A stretch of DNA of 64,000 nucleotides, taken from MWAR01 sp035388825 (lineage in GTDB: Bacteria; Muiribacteriota; Ozemobacteria; Ozemobacterales; Ozemobacteraceae). Shown here piece by piece: positions 13,777 to 22,521 of this stretch. Positions within the stretch are counted from its first letter, which is position 1; each line of letters starts with the position of its first letter. Both the position numbers and the translations under genes were made by a program. The notes beneath the pieces are model-generated. The model worked only from the letters and a program-made list of their open reading frames with translations. It was not told the origin of the DNA and searched no databases. Where the stretch lies: contig DAOOQQ010000003.1 of NCBI GenBank assembly GCA_035388825.1, positions 62,001 through 126,000 of the forward strand. Reading direction: 5' to 3'.

Positions 13777-15420
13777 ATGAATAACATTCACCTTTCGATC
13801 CCGCTGCCGGCGAACGAGCCGGTTCTCTCCTACGCTCCGGGCACGGAGGAACGCAAAGCCCTCAAGGCCGAGCTGGCGCGCCAGTCGGCGACCGTCCTCG
13901 AGATCCCGCTGTTGATCGGTGGCAAGGAGATCCGCACAGGCCGGCTCGTCGAGATCCGGGCCCCGCACCGGCACGACCTGGTGCTCGCGAAGTATCACCA
14001 GGCGGGCCCCGACGAGATCAAGCTCGCCATCCAGGCAGCGCGGGACGCCTGGGACACCTGGGCGGCGCTTCCCTGGCGGGAGCGGGCCGCGGTGTTCCAG
14101 CGGGCGGCCGAGCTGCTGGCCGGGCCCCGGCGCATGCTGTTGAACGGGGCGACGATGCTGGGCCAGAGCAAAACCGCCCACCAGGCCGAGATCGACTCGG
14201 CGTGCGAGATGATCGATTTCCTGCGGTTCAACGTGCATTTCTGGGACGGTATCTTCGCGGGCCAGCCCCCGATCGCCCGCACCCCGGATGCCTGGAACCA
14301 GACCGAATACCGGCCCCTCGAAGGGTTCATCTTCGCCGTCACCCCCTTCAACTTCACCGCGATCGGCGGCAACCTGCCGACGGCCCCGGCGATGGCCGGC
14401 AACGTCGTGCTCTGGAAACCGGCCGGCACAGCGGTTCTGAGCAATTATCACCTGATGCGCGTCCTCGAAGAGGCCGGGCTTCCGGCCGGCGTCATCAACT
14501 TCGTGCCCTCGCGCGGCTCGACGATCGGCGAGATCGTCTTCTCCCATCCCGATTTCGCCGGGCTGCATTTCACCGGCTCGACCTCGACGTTCAACGAGAT
14601 GTGGCGGCTGATCGGCGAGAACCAGGCCAGGGGTGTGTACCGCAATTATCCACGGCTCGTCGGGGAAACCGGCGGCAAGGATTTCGTCCTCGCCTGCCCG
14701 GATGCCGATCCCGAGGCCGTCGCGACCGCCCTGGTGCGCGGGGCCTTCGAGTATCAGGGCCAGAAGTGTTCGGCGGCAAGCCGCGCCTACCTGCCCGCGA
14801 CGCTGTGGCCGAGCGTCAAGTCGCTGATGGGCGGGATGCTGTCCCGCGTCAGAGTCGGAGACGTGGCGGACTTCACGAATTATCTCGGCGCGGTCATCGA
14901 CGAGGCCTCGTTCAAAAATATTTCTTCCTGTATAGAATTCACGCGCACCTCCGGCGAGGCGAAGATCGTCTTCGGCGGGGGCTGCGACGGCTCGAAAGGC
15001 TGGTTCGTCCAGCCGACCGTCATCGAGACGACGAACCCGGCATTCCGGCTGATGGCCGAGGAGATCTTCGGGCCGGTGCTGACCGTCTTCATCTACGACG
15101 ATGCAAAGCTCGACGAGACGCTGACGCTCGTCGACACGACGAGTGCGTATGCCCTCACCGGGGCAGTGTTCGGCCGCGATCGCGCGCTGATCGCTCGGGC
15201 CGCCGACCGGCTGCGCCACGCCGCCGGCAACTTCTACATCAACGACAAGCCGACCGGCGCCGTCGTCGGCCAACAGCCATTCGGCGGCAGCCGTGCCAGC
15301 GGGACGAACGACAAGGCCGGCAGCCCTCTCAATCTTCTGCGGTGGGTCACGCCCCGCACCATCAAGGAAACCCTCGTTCCCCCGCGTTCGTTCGAGTACC
15401 CGTTCATGGCCGAATCGTGA
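13777..15420 (+). CDS. pruA: L-glutamate gamma-semialdehyde (P5C) dehydrogenase
   Basis: 547 residues, the length of the stand-alone bacterial/eukaryotic-type P5C dehydrogenase, which oxidises glutamate semialdehyde to glutamate with NAD+ in proline catabolism. The aldehyde dehydrogenase signatures are present: FNFTAIGGNLPTAPA (nucleotide-binding), FTGSTSTFNEM, LVGETGGKD with the general-base Glu, and FEYQGQKCSAASR with the catalytic Cys. EIFGPVLTVFIY and PFGGSRASGTNDKAG near the end are also typical. The ATG at 13777 follows CAGGAG at 7 bp; the frame runs open upstream only because the 60-bp repeats contain no stops. No proline dehydrogenase gene is in the window. Confidence 0.93.
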   Translation: MNNIHLSIPLPANEPVLSYAPGTEERKALKAELARQSATVLEIPLLIGGKEIRTGRLVEIRAPHRHDLVLAKYHQAGPDEIKLAIQAARDAWDTWAALPWRERAAVFQRAAELLAGPRRMLLNGATMLGQSKTAHQAEIDSACEMIDFLRFNVHFWDGIFAGQPPIARTPDAWNQTEYRPLEGFIFAVTPFNFTAIGGNLPTAPAMAGNVVLWKPAGTAVLSNYHLMRVLEEAGLPAGVINFVPSRGSTIGEIVFSHPDFAGLHFTGSTSTFNEMWRLIGENQARGVYRNYPRLVGETGGKDFVLACPDADPEAVATALVRGAFEYQGQKCSAASRAYLPATLWPSVKSLMGGMLSRVRVGDVADFTNYLGAVIDEASFKNISSCIEFTRTSGEAKIVFGGGCDGSKGWFVQPTVIETTNPAFRLMAEEIFGPVLTVFIYDDAKLDETLTLVDTTSAYALTGAVFGRDRALIARAADRLRHAAGNFYINDKPTGAVVGQQPFGGSRASGTNDKAGSPLNLLRWVTPRTIKETLVPPRSFEYPFMAES

Positions 15421-15443
15421 CGACACACTTCTGATCCCTCTTC

Positions 15444-15485
15444 AAGGCACCGGCTCGGAAAAGGCAGCCGGTGCCTTGTGTTTTT
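15444..15485 (+). terminator. Rho-independent terminator after pruA
   Basis: AAGGCACCGGCT (15444-15455) and AGCCGGTGCCTT (15466-15477) form a perfect 12-bp stem, followed by GTGTTTTT. The arsR -35 box overlaps its 3' side. Confidence 0.9.
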
Positions 15486-15536
15486 CGGGCAAACGGGATA
15501 TATTTATTATATGAACAACTGCTCATATATTCATAT
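15476..15536 (+). promoter_or_regulatory. arsR promoter and palindromic operator
   Basis: TTGTGT (15476-15481), a 17-bp spacer and TATATT (15499-15504). The ATG follows 6 bp later, without a ribosome site. ATATGA (15509-15514) with TCATAT (15523-15528) is an inverted repeat with an 8-bp centre, and a second TTCATAT half-site lies at 15530-15536. AT-rich palindromes of this type are bound by ArsR/SmtB repressors, so autorepression lifted by metal is likely. Confidence 0.65.
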
Positions 15537-15873
15537 TCCCGACTGGTGCTGCGACCACCGGCTCGACGAAGTCGCCGACCTGTTCAAATGCCTGGCCGAC
15601 CCGACCCGCCTGAAGCTTCTGACGGCGATGGTCACGGCGGAGCGGACGGTCGGGGAACTGGCTGCGGCGGCAGGCGCAACCCCGTCGGCCGTTTCCCATC
15701 AACTCCGGCTGCTGAGGGCCATGCGCCTCGTCCGCGTCCGCCGCGAGGGCCGCCACATGCACTACTCGCTCGCCGACCAGCACGTCTCGGATCTGCTCGA
15801 AGTCGCCATCACCCACACCGGTGAGCCGTCCGAACCGCACACCACCTGGCACGTTTCCGATATCGCGGAGTAA
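15511..15873 (+). CDS. ArsR/SmtB-family metal-sensing repressor
   Basis: 120 residues with a winged HTH (CLADPTRLKLLTAM, SAVSHQLRLLRAM). The alpha5 metal site of SmtB-like zinc sensors is intact: D89-x-H91 and H102-x-x-E105. The N-terminus also carries Cys4, Cys13, Cys14 and His16, which could form a second, CadC-like site; the alpha3 CxC motif of ArsR/CadC is absent. Zn2+ (perhaps Cd2+/Pb2+) is thus the likely inducer. It sits 36 bp upstream of the metal-exporting P-type ATPase, its evident target, and its own start overlaps the operator. The ATG at 15511 is preferred over an upstream GTG lying in the terminator. Confidence 0.9.
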   Translation: MNNCSYIHIPDWCCDHRLDEVADLFKCLADPTRLKLLTAMVTAERTVGELAAAAGATPSAVSHQLRLLRAMRLVRVRREGRHMHYSLADQHVSDLLEVAITHTGEPSEPHTTWHVSDIAE

Positions 15874-15909
15874 GTCACGCGCGACGGCTGCTGAAAGGAT
15901 GTTCCAGCC

Positions 15910-18039
15910 ATGAAAAAGCCTCTCTCTCACACCCACGTCTGGAAGATCGTCGGCCTCGACTGCCCCACCTGCGCAAAGGAGCTCGAAACCGAGATCAGAG
16001 CGCGAACCGGCGTCGCCGAAGCCGAGCTCGACTTCATGGGCGGCACGGTGCGCGTTTCCTGCACCCTCGAAACCGGCTGCGAGGCGATCATCGACGGCCT
16101 CGCCGACGAGCACGGCGTCACGTTCCAGCCCGTCATGCCCGCCGGAAGCGCATCGCAGGCGGGATCTCCCGCCCCATCAACCGCGCCGGCCCCCTTCGAG
16201 GCAGCCGTGATGATCGTTTCAGGTCTTCTGATCGGCCTCGCCTGGCTGACCGGGACGATCCCGCCGCTGGCCGCCGCCCTGATCGTCGCCGGCTGGCCGG
16301 TTTCGGGGAAGGCTCTCGCCGAGCTTCGCCGCCGCACCCTCGGCATGAACACCCTCATGCTGACCGCCGCCATCGGCGCCGCCGCTCTCGGGGAATGGCA
16401 GGAGGGCGCGATGGTGCTGTTCCTGTACGCCATCGCGAAGTGGCTCGAACGAATGAGCAGCGAAAAAGCGCGCGCCTCGATCGAGGCCCTGCGACGCAAT
16501 CTTCCCTCCCTCGCCCACCTTGTCGACGAAGCCGGCCACGAGCACCCCACGCCTGTCAGCCAGATCCAGGTCGGCTCGAAAATCCGCATCCGGCCCGGGG
16601 AAACCGTGCCGATGGACGGCATGGTGGTGGAAGGCTCGTCCGGAGTCGACGAGAGCAGCATGACGGGCGAGAGCACCCCCGTTGCCAAGCGCTCCGGCAG
16701 CGAGCTGCTGGCCGGCACGCAGAACCTCGACGGCACGCTGGTGATGGTCGTCACGGCACCGGCGGCCGAGTCCCGGTTTTCCCGCATCATGCTCTCAGTC
16801 CAGAAGGCCCAGGCCCAGAAAACAGCCTTTCAAAGCGGCATGGACCGGTTCGCCGCGATCTACACCCCCGCCGTCGTCGTCATCGCCCTGGCCGTCGCCG
16901 CCATTCCCGCGCTGACCGGTATCTGGACGGTATCCGCATCCGTTTACGCCGCCCTGGTCCTGCTCGTGATCGCCTGCCCCTGCTCGCTCGTGCTGGCCTC
17001 GCCCGTCACCCTGGTCTCGGCGATGGCCGCAGCCGCCCGCTCGGGCATCCTGGTCCGCAGCGGCAGCGTCCTCGAGGACACCGCCGGCATCGCGACCGTC
17101 GCCTTCGACAAGACCGGCACGATCACGGTCGGCGAGCCGGCCATTCTCGAACTCATCCCGGTCGGCGGCCTGAACGCAACCGAGCTGCTTCGGATCACCG
17201 CCGCGCTCGAAGCCGGGTCGGAGCACCCGCTCGCCCCCGCGTTCCGGAAACGGGCCCACGAAGCCGGCATCGCGCTTCCCCGTGTCGAAGGCTTCCGCGC
17301 CGTGCCGGGGCATGGCGTGCTCGGCTGCATCGGCACGACGATCTACCGGTTCGGCGAGGCCGCCTGGGCGCTGGAACACTGCCCCGATGCCCTCGAGAAT
17401 CTGCCCGAGATTTCGGCCGCCTGCGTCACCTCATCGTTCCTCTCGGATGGCGCGCGGCTTCTGGGCATCGTCACACTGGGCGATGCGATCCGGCCCGAGG
17501 CAAAGGAAGCGATCGCCCACTCCCGCCAGAACGGGATCATCCGCACCTTCCTGCTCTCCGGCGACCGGTCGGAAACCGCCCGTGCCTACGCCCAGGCTGT
17601 CGGGATCGACGAAGCCGAAGGCCGGCTCACCCCCGAAGCGAAATGCCGCCGCATCGAAGAGCTGACGCGGGCCCACGGCCCGGTCATGATGGTCGGCGAC
17701 GGGGTCAACGACACCCCCGCCCTCGCCACGGCCGCCGTCGGCGTCGCCATGGGCACCCGCGGTTCCGACGCGGCGCTCGAAACGGCAGGGGCCGTGCTGC
17801 TGCACGACGATCTCCGCCGTCTGCCGCAACTGGTCTGGATCGCGCGCCGTTCGGACACGATCGTTCGTCAGAACGTCGCGGTCTCGATCGGCCTCAAACT
17901 CGCCGTGTTCGCCCTGTCGCTGGCCGGCTGGGCGACCCTCTGGATGGCCGTCCTCGCCGACACCGGCGCATCGGTCATCGTCGTCATGAACGGCCTCCGG
18001 GCTCTCCGGGCACCCGCCGCCGGGGTTCCGGTGCGCTGA
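15910..18039 (+). CDS. zntA: Zn2+/Cd2+/Pb2+-exporting P1B-type ATPase
   Basis: 709 residues. The N-terminal HMA domain has the metal motif GLDCPTCAKE (Cys18, Cys21). The P-type ATPase core shows SSMTGEST (actuator), ACPCSLVLASP with the membrane CPC ligand, DKTGTITVGEP with the phosphorylated Asp, SEHPLAPA (nucleotide domain) and GDGVNDTPAL. The final membrane helix carries DTGASVIVVMNGLR, where the Asp is characteristic of the Zn/Cd/Pb group rather than copper pumps. It exports soft divalent metals across the inner membrane using ATP. Regulation by the adjacent ArsR-type sensor is strongly implied. Confidence 0.93.
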   Translation: MKKPLSHTHVWKIVGLDCPTCAKELETEIRARTGVAEAELDFMGGTVRVSCTLETGCEAIIDGLADEHGVTFQPVMPAGSASQAGSPAPSTAPAPFEAAVMIVSGLLIGLAWLTGTIPPLAAALIVAGWPVSGKALAELRRRTLGMNTLMLTAAIGAAALGEWQEGAMVLFLYAIAKWLERMSSEKARASIEALRRNLPSLAHLVDEAGHEHPTPVSQIQVGSKIRIRPGETVPMDGMVVEGSSGVDESSMTGESTPVAKRSGSELLAGTQNLDGTLVMVVTAPAAESRFSRIMLSVQKAQAQKTAFQSGMDRFAAIYTPAVVVIALAVAAIPALTGIWTVSASVYAALVLLVIACPCSLVLASPVTLVSAMAAAARSGILVRSGSVLEDTAGIATVAFDKTGTITVGEPAILELIPVGGLNATELLRITAALEAGSEHPLAPAFRKRAHEAGIALPRVEGFRAVPGHGVLGCIGTTIYRFGEAAWALEHCPDALENLPEISAACVTSSFLSDGARLLGIVTLGDAIRPEAKEAIAHSRQNGIIRTFLLSGDRSETARAYAQAVGIDEAEGRLTPEAKCRRIEELTRAHGPVMMVGDGVNDTPALATAAVGVAMGTRGSDAALETAGAVLLHDDLRRLPQLVWIARRSDTIVRQNVAVSIGLKLAVFALSLAGWATLWMAVLADTGASVIVVMNGLRALRAPAAGVPVR

Positions 18040-18054
18040 GCCCCGGCGGGGCTC
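18038..18054. terminator. Possible hairpin between convergent genes
   Basis: GAGCCCC (18038-18044) and GGGGCTC (18048-18054) around a 3-nt loop directly at the zntA stop. There is no T tract, so termination is only possible, not shown. Confidence 0.3.
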
Positions 18055-18081
18055 CCCCGCAGCCAGCCGATGGGGCGCCGG

Positions 18082-19410
18082 TCAGGGCTTGCGAAATGTC
18101 TCGAGAAGGTCGGTCAGCTTCGCCAGCCCGGCACAGGCCTTCGCGGGATCGGCTTCGCGCCCGGCCGCTTCGAGGTCGGCGGCCAGACCGTAGGGATCCT
18201 GGACCGGATGGAACAGCGGCAGCTCGAGCCAACGGGCGTATCCGCGGGCGGTCTGGGTCAGTAGCCGGACGAGATCCTTGTCGGGCCTCACCGCGAGCAG
18301 GGTTGCCGCACAGCTTCGCACACCCCGCAGGAAGGCGAGCTGGTCGTTCTGCCGGACCCCGTCCACAACCGGTCGGATGAAGGTCTCATACGGCGGCAGC
18401 GTCCCGGATTGAGAGCGCTTGTTATACATTTTTCGCAATTGAACCAGCGCCCGGGCCGCGACGTCTTTCTGGTCAAGTCGTAAGCCGGCATCCTCTGCCG
18501 TCTCGCCGGTGTCCGAGACCGACAGGCGGTCCATGGCTTCGATCCAGCGGGGGAGCACGCGCACGGTCACATCGGACAGAAGCCAGCGGGCGTTCTTCCC
18601 GGTCTTCTGATGCCCCTGTTTCAGGGCCTTCCGCGGATCGATCAGCAGCAGCTCCTGGGCCAGTCCACCGCGTTTCACGGCGTAATCGACATCCGACGTC
18701 GCGCGGATCCGGGAGGCAATCTCGTTCAGCCGGCCGCGGACATCGCCCTTGAACGTCGAGCTCATCGCCCCGGACTCCTCTTCGAGTTTCCCGGCCACCT
18801 TGTTCAGCAGGATGCCGCCGCGGTCCTCCCAGAAAGCCGGCGGCGCGGCATGGATCAGATCGGCGATCTTCCCGAGCATGTTCGGGGTATCGTTCGCCTG
18901 GCCGACGCGCACCGGGTTCCGCAGGTCGTGCGGCGGGATCAGGCAGGGCTTGAAATCCTCGATGATACAGGCCTGGGCTTCGGTCAGGACGGCATCGACC
19001 TCCCTTTCGAGACCGACGATCGCATCCTGGGCGGTTCCGGCCGCCTCCTTCATCTCGTGATCGAGCCCCTTCGCCTTCTCCTGGGCTTCCTTCTCGGCTC
19101 CCGGCGGGAGATACAAGGCATCACGCAGTTTTCCGAAGGCCTCCACGATCCGCTCCCGGTCTTTCAGGAACGGCACAGCCGCCGTGTCGCGTAGCGCCTG
19201 GGCCTTTCGCGCAAGCTCCAGGATCTTCCCGGCCTGGTCCTTCGACAGATACAGGCCGCGCAGCAGGTTCAACAGGGAAATCTCCTCGCGCACCTCCTCG
19301 AGCTCGATCGGGATTCTCGGTGCCGCCATCGCCGGGAGAACGACGGCAATGGAGAGCAGGCATGCCAGGACGGCGAGGGGTATTATCCTTTTACATATAT
19401 ATACTATCAT
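18082..19410 (-). CDS. Exported helical protein of unknown function, coupled to AmrS
   Basis: 442 residues. The N-terminus (about 7-30, ending VLPAMAAP) is a signal peptide. The mature part is predicted helical and rich in Lys, Glu, Leu and Ala, with two conserved-looking Cys (ACIIEDFKPCLIPP at about 170-180) and a late Cys pair (SCAATLL, KACAGL). GGAGG precedes the ATG, and the ATG overlaps the stop of the radical-SAM gene (ATGA), so the two are co-translated. The pairing of an exported helical protein with an exported-looking AmrS suggests a joint envelope role, but nothing identifies its activity. Confidence 0.75.
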   Translation of the reverse strand: MIVYICKRIIPLAVLACLLSIAVVLPAMAAPRIPIELEEVREEISLLNLLRGLYLSKDQAGKILELARKAQALRDTAAVPFLKDRERIVEAFGKLRDALYLPPGAEKEAQEKAKGLDHEMKEAAGTAQDAIVGLEREVDAVLTEAQACIIEDFKPCLIPPHDLRNPVRVGQANDTPNMLGKIADLIHAAPPAFWEDRGGILLNKVAGKLEEESGAMSSTFKGDVRGRLNEIASRIRATSDVDYAVKRGGLAQELLLIDPRKALKQGHQKTGKNARWLLSDVTVRVLPRWIEAMDRLSVSDTGETAEDAGLRLDQKDVAARALVQLRKMYNKRSQSGTLPPYETFIRPVVDGVRQNDQLAFLRGVRSCAATLLAVRPDKDLVRLLTQTARGYARWLELPLFHPVQDPYGLAADLEAAGREADPAKACAGLAKLTDLLETFRKP

Positions 19411-20549
19411 TTTGATCCTCCTTGGGGGATGGGCCGCGCATCCCAGCGGCCGGGGATTCCGGTCCGGCAGGAGGGACACGCTCCGTCGGAAAGGCTGTTT
19501 TTCAGGGTCTGGAACCCAAGTCGCTCGATCAGGAGCCGGCCGCAGGAGGGACAGAAGGTGTGGTTCCCCTCGTGGCCGGGCACGTTGCCGGTATAGACGT
19601 AGCGCAGTCCCGCCTTCAGGGCGGCGGTTCTCGCCCGGTCCAGGGTGCTCACGGGGGTCGGCGGAAGGTTCTTGAGCTGATACTGGGGGTTGAACCGGGT
19701 GAAATGCAGCGGAACATCCGGCCCGAGCGTTTCGGCAAGCCATCTCACCTCGGCCCCAATTGACGCCTCCTGATCGTTCATCGTCGGCACCAGCAGGGTC
19801 ACGACCTCGAAGTGCTTCTTCGCTGCGCCGAGCCGCTTCAGCGTTTCGAGCACCGGCTGCAGGGAGCCGCCGATCACGTCCCGGTAATACTCCTCGGTGA
19901 ACCCTTTCAGCCCGACCGTGAAGGCATCGATCAGCCCGAGCAGATCCTCGAGCGGTTTCGGCTGGATATATCCGGCCGTCACCATGACCGTCGCGAGGTG
20001 GGCTTTGCGGGCCTCCCTGGCGATTTCCTTCAGGTATTCGATATAAATCGTCGGCTCGGTGTAGAAGAACGCGATCCCGCCGGCCTTGTATTCGAGAGCC
20101 TTGGCGACGACCTCGGCGGGAGCGAGGCGGTAGGTGCGGGTTTCTTCGGGGGGTTTCTGGGAAAACTGCCAGTTCTGGCAGTACCGGCAGTTCAGGTTGC
20201 ATCCGGCCGTGGCAATGGAAAAGGCATTTCCCGGGATCGGAAAGTGATAGAGCGGACACTTCTCGATCGGATCCATCGCCAGGACGCAGGGATTTGTATA
20301 CGCCATCGTATAGTATTTTCCCCCGCGCGGTTCCCGGACCCGGCAACGGCTCCTCTCTCCCTCCCCCCGGACGCACCCGTTCGGGCAGAGCTGACAGCGG
20401 ATCCTGCCGTCGGGGAGGACCTCGTAATACTCCGCCTCGTGCGCATCTGCGGGAAGACCGTCTCCGGCGAGACAGCGGGCGGCCGGAAACGGCACGGCCG
20501 CGAGAACGCAGGCCCCGGCACAGCCCCGCAAGAACCCCCGACGATCCAT
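19407..20549 (-). CDS. amrS: AmmeMemoRadiSam-system radical SAM protein (AmrS) with Tat-like leader
   Basis: 380 residues. The ATG at 20549 is chosen because GGAGGTGGGT stands just before it. The N-terminus MDRRGFLRGCAGACVLAAV looks like a Tat leader (RR-x-F-L), unusual but known in the family. The radical-SAM motif CxxxCxxC is C117, C121, C124 in AGCNLNCRYCQNWQ. The N-terminal Cys cluster (CQLCPNGC) and the C-terminal CPSC...CPSC zinc-ribbon pattern are typical of AmrS. The partner AMMECR1 and Memo domains are not in this window. Substrate unknown. Its stop overlaps the start of the exported helical protein. Confidence 0.9.
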   Translation of the reverse strand: MDRRGFLRGCAGACVLAAVPFPAARCLAGDGLPADAHEAEYYEVLPDGRIRCQLCPNGCVRGEGERSRCRVREPRGGKYYTMAYTNPCVLAMDPIEKCPLYHFPIPGNAFSIATAGCNLNCRYCQNWQFSQKPPEETRTYRLAPAEVVAKALEYKAGGIAFFYTEPTIYIEYLKEIAREARKAHLATVMVTAGYIQPKPLEDLLGLIDAFTVGLKGFTEEYYRDVIGGSLQPVLETLKRLGAAKKHFEVVTLLVPTMNDQEASIGAEVRWLAETLGPDVPLHFTRFNPQYQLKNLPPTPVSTLDRARTAALKAGLRYVYTGNVPGHEGNHTFCPSCGRLLIERLGFQTLKNSLSDGACPSCRTGIPGRWDARPIPQGGSK

Positions 20550-20679
20550 ACCCACCTCCGCAACGTTGTCTGACGATTGAGAGACGCCCCCGCAGGAACC
20601 GGTTACAGGGGAAGCACGCGTTCCACCGGATGTGAGGAATGAGCCGCCCCGCCCCCATCCGGGGATGGCGTCGGCTGGC

Positions 20680-20964
20680 TTACAGAAGCAGAGCGAGGAT
20701 CTGCTCGATCTCGTCGACGGCGGTTTTCGCGTTTTTCTTCTGGATCGCGTGAGCGAGACAGTGCTGGACGTGATCGGTGAGCAGGATGCGCCGGGCACTC
20801 TCGAGCGCCGAGATCACGGCTTTCATCTGCTGCAGGATCTGGGTGCACGGCTTTTCCTCGGCCATCATGCGGCGGATGCCTTCAATATGTCCAGAGATAC
20901 GAGCCAGCCGCCGGTCGAGGTCGGGGTGCGACTCATGGTGATGGTGCTCGTCATGCTCGTTCAT
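20680..20964 (-). CDS. CsoR/FrmR-type metal-sensitive repressor (DUF156)
   Basis: 94 residues from an ATG with AAGGAGGAG at the right distance. The four-helix DUF156 fold is clear: RRLARISGHIEGIRRMM, QILQQMKAVISALESARR. The Cu(I)-type ligand set of CsoR is present as C40, H65 and C69 (KPC, DHVQHC). In addition there is a His-rich N-terminus (H4, H7-H10, H13), which may tune it to Ni, Co or Zn. Members repress metal-export or formaldehyde genes. No obvious target lies beside it; the P-type ATPase is about 2.6 kb away on the other strand and has its own ArsR. It is divergent from rex. Confidence 0.88.
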   Translation of the reverse strand: MNEHDEHHHHESHPDLDRRLARISGHIEGIRRMMAEEKPCTQILQQMKAVISALESARRILLTDHVQHCLAHAIQKKNAKTAVDEIEQILALLL

Positions 20965-21159
20965 GCAACTCCTCCTTGGTAAACGATCCTGTCCCAGAGG
21001 ATAGCATCTTTTCCCGGACCCGGCACCGGGTTGCCCTTCTCCACGGCAATCGCGCCCCTCCGTCACCGGGAGGGAGGGGAAGCTGATCGCCCATCAGATC
21101 GCGGTCTTCCGCATTCACGGCGGATGCGACGCATATAGAGAATATTTTCACGAATTATC

Positions 21160-21209
21160 TTGACGCCGCGGGTTTCTGCCGATATATTCATATCGAGAAA
21201 CATTTCTCG
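21160..21209 (+). promoter_or_regulatory. rex promoter with operator at the start site
   Basis: TTGACG (21160-21165), a 17-bp spacer and TATATT (21183-21188). A perfect inverted repeat CGAGAAA-N2-TTTCTCG (21194-21209) covers the predicted +1. A lone TTCACAA half-site resembling the Rex consensus lies a few bases downstream. The palindrome is the best operator candidate, though it is not a canonical Rex box. The remainder of 20965-21297 is leader sequence without a gene. Confidence 0.65.
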
Positions 21210-21297
21210 TTATTATTTTCACAACACCCCTGTTTGCTCCCAAAGATGGCTGGAGAAGCAGGGTAACCAGAGAAACGTATTCCCCGAGGAGGACCCC

Positions 21298-21975
21298 ATG
21301 ACGAAGGAACAGACGGAAGGGAACAAGCAGGAGCGGGTGGCCTCCGAGCCGACGCTGCGCCGCCTCCCGACCTATCATCATTATCTGAAGACGCTGGCTG
21401 AGCGCGGCCGTGACGTGGTGTCGTGCACGCATATCGGGAACGACCTGCGGCTCGACCCGACGCAGGTGCGCAAGGATCTGGCCGTCACGGGCATCCGGGG
21501 CCTGCCCAAGGTGGGGTACCGGATCGACCAACTCCTCACGTGCATCGAGGAGTTCCTGGGCTGGAACAACACGACCGAGGCGTTTCTGGTCGGCACCGGT
21601 CATCTCGGGCAGGCGCTGCTCGGCTACGAGGGGTTCAAGCGGTACGGGCTCGAGATCGTCGCGGCGTTCGACAGCGACGAGACGAAGATCGGCACGACGG
21701 TCGCCGCCCACAAGATCCTGCCGGTGGAAAAGCTCGCGAACCTCGCCCGCCGCATGAAGATCCGGCTCGGCATCATCGCGGTCCCGGCCGCGGCCGCCCA
21801 GCAGGTGGCCGAGGCGATGGCCGAAGGGGGCATCACGGGCATCTGGAACTTCGCGCCCGCCGCGCTTTCCCTGCCGCCGGAAATACTCGTCCAGAACGAG
21901 AATCTCGCTTCGGGCCTCGCCGTGTTATCGGCGAAGATCGGTCGTCTGGCCGGTCTCGATATCCCCCGTGAATAA
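21298..21975 (+). CDS. rex: Redox-sensing transcriptional repressor Rex
   Basis: 225 residues. The N-terminal winged helix (TLRRLPTYHHYLKTLAERG, LRLDPTQVRKDLA) and the Rossmann NADH site (FLVGTGHLGQALLGYEGF) are those of Rex. Rex senses the NADH/NAD+ ratio and releases DNA when NADH rises, which turns on fermentative and hydrogenase genes. The ATG at 21298 follows GAGGAGGA. It heads the hydrogenase operon with a 51-bp gap before the first subunit, so it probably controls its own operon. The C-terminal swapped helix (ENLASGLAVLSAKIGRLAGL) is complete. Confidence 0.93.
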   Translation: MTKEQTEGNKQERVASEPTLRRLPTYHHYLKTLAERGRDVVSCTHIGNDLRLDPTQVRKDLAVTGIRGLPKVGYRIDQLLTCIEEFLGWNNTTEAFLVGTGHLGQALLGYEGFKRYGLEIVAAFDSDETKIGTTVAAHKILPVEKLANLARRMKIRLGIIAVPAAAAQQVAEAMAEGGITGIWNFAPAALSLPPEILVQNENLASGLAVLSAKIGRLAGLDIPRE

Positions 21976-22026
21976 TATACATTTAGTTATTCTATAACGT
22001 CACAGATCACCGAAGGAGTCGAATCG

Positions 22027-22521
22027 ATGGAACCGGTCACGCTCACCCGCAAGTTCGAAAAGGTCTGCGAGATCCTCGACCGTTACGGCCGCGATCCCGG
22101 GAAGCTGATTCCCATTCTCCAGGCCGTCCAGGACGAGTATCGCTACCTGCCCGAAGAGGTCATGGCATTCGTCGCTACCTCGCTCGACCTGCCGCCCGCC
22201 CGTGTGTACGGCGTCGCGACGTTCTACGCGCACTTCGCGCTCGAGCCCAAGGGCCGTTACGTCATCCGCATCTGCGACGGAACGGCGTGTCACGTGAAGC
22301 AGTCGATCCCGATTCTCGAGGCGATCCGCAAGCGGCTCGGCCTCGACGAGAAGCGCCATACGACGCCTGACATGCTGTTCACCGTCGAGACGGTCTCCTG
22401 CCTCGGGGCCTGCGGCCTCGCCCCCGTCATCGTGATCAACGACGACGTCCACGGCCAGATGACGCCCCAGTCCGCCGTCGCCCTGATCGACGAGCTCACC
22501 ACCAAGGAGGCCGCGAAATGA
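22027..22521 (+). CDS. hndA: Hydrogenase subunit HydC/HndA ([2Fe-2S], NuoE-like)
   Basis: 164 residues, thioredoxin-like [2Fe-2S] ferredoxin fold of the NuoE/HndA family. The cluster ligands are C83, C88 (CDGTACH) and C125, C129 (CLGACG), the normal CX4C and CX3C pattern. A helical N-terminal domain (residues 1-70, with GVATFYAHF) is complete. In multimeric [FeFe]-hydrogenases this subunit relays electrons between NAD(P)H-oxidising and hydrogen-producing subunits. AAGGAG lies upstream of the ATG, and its stop overlaps the next start (ATGA). Confidence 0.92.
   Translation: MEPVTLTRKFEKVCEILDRYGRDPGKLIPILQAVQDEYRYLPEEVMAFVATSLDLPPARVYGVATFYAHFALEPKGRYVIRICDGTACHVKQSIPILEAIRKRLGLDEKRHTTPDMLFTVETVSCLGACGLAPVIVINDDVHGQMTPQSAVALIDELTTKEAAK

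Noticed and set aside
19411..20658. Upstream extension of the exported helical protein through the AmrS region
   Set aside because: It reads AmrS DNA in the wrong frame; ATG 19410 with GGAGG and a signal peptide is the natural start.
20995..21060. GC-rich palindrome CCCGG-N8-CCGGG upstream of the CsoR-like gene as its operator
   Set aside because: It resembles CsoR/RcnR sites only loosely and such GC palindromes are frequent by chance here; no -10/-35 context supports it.
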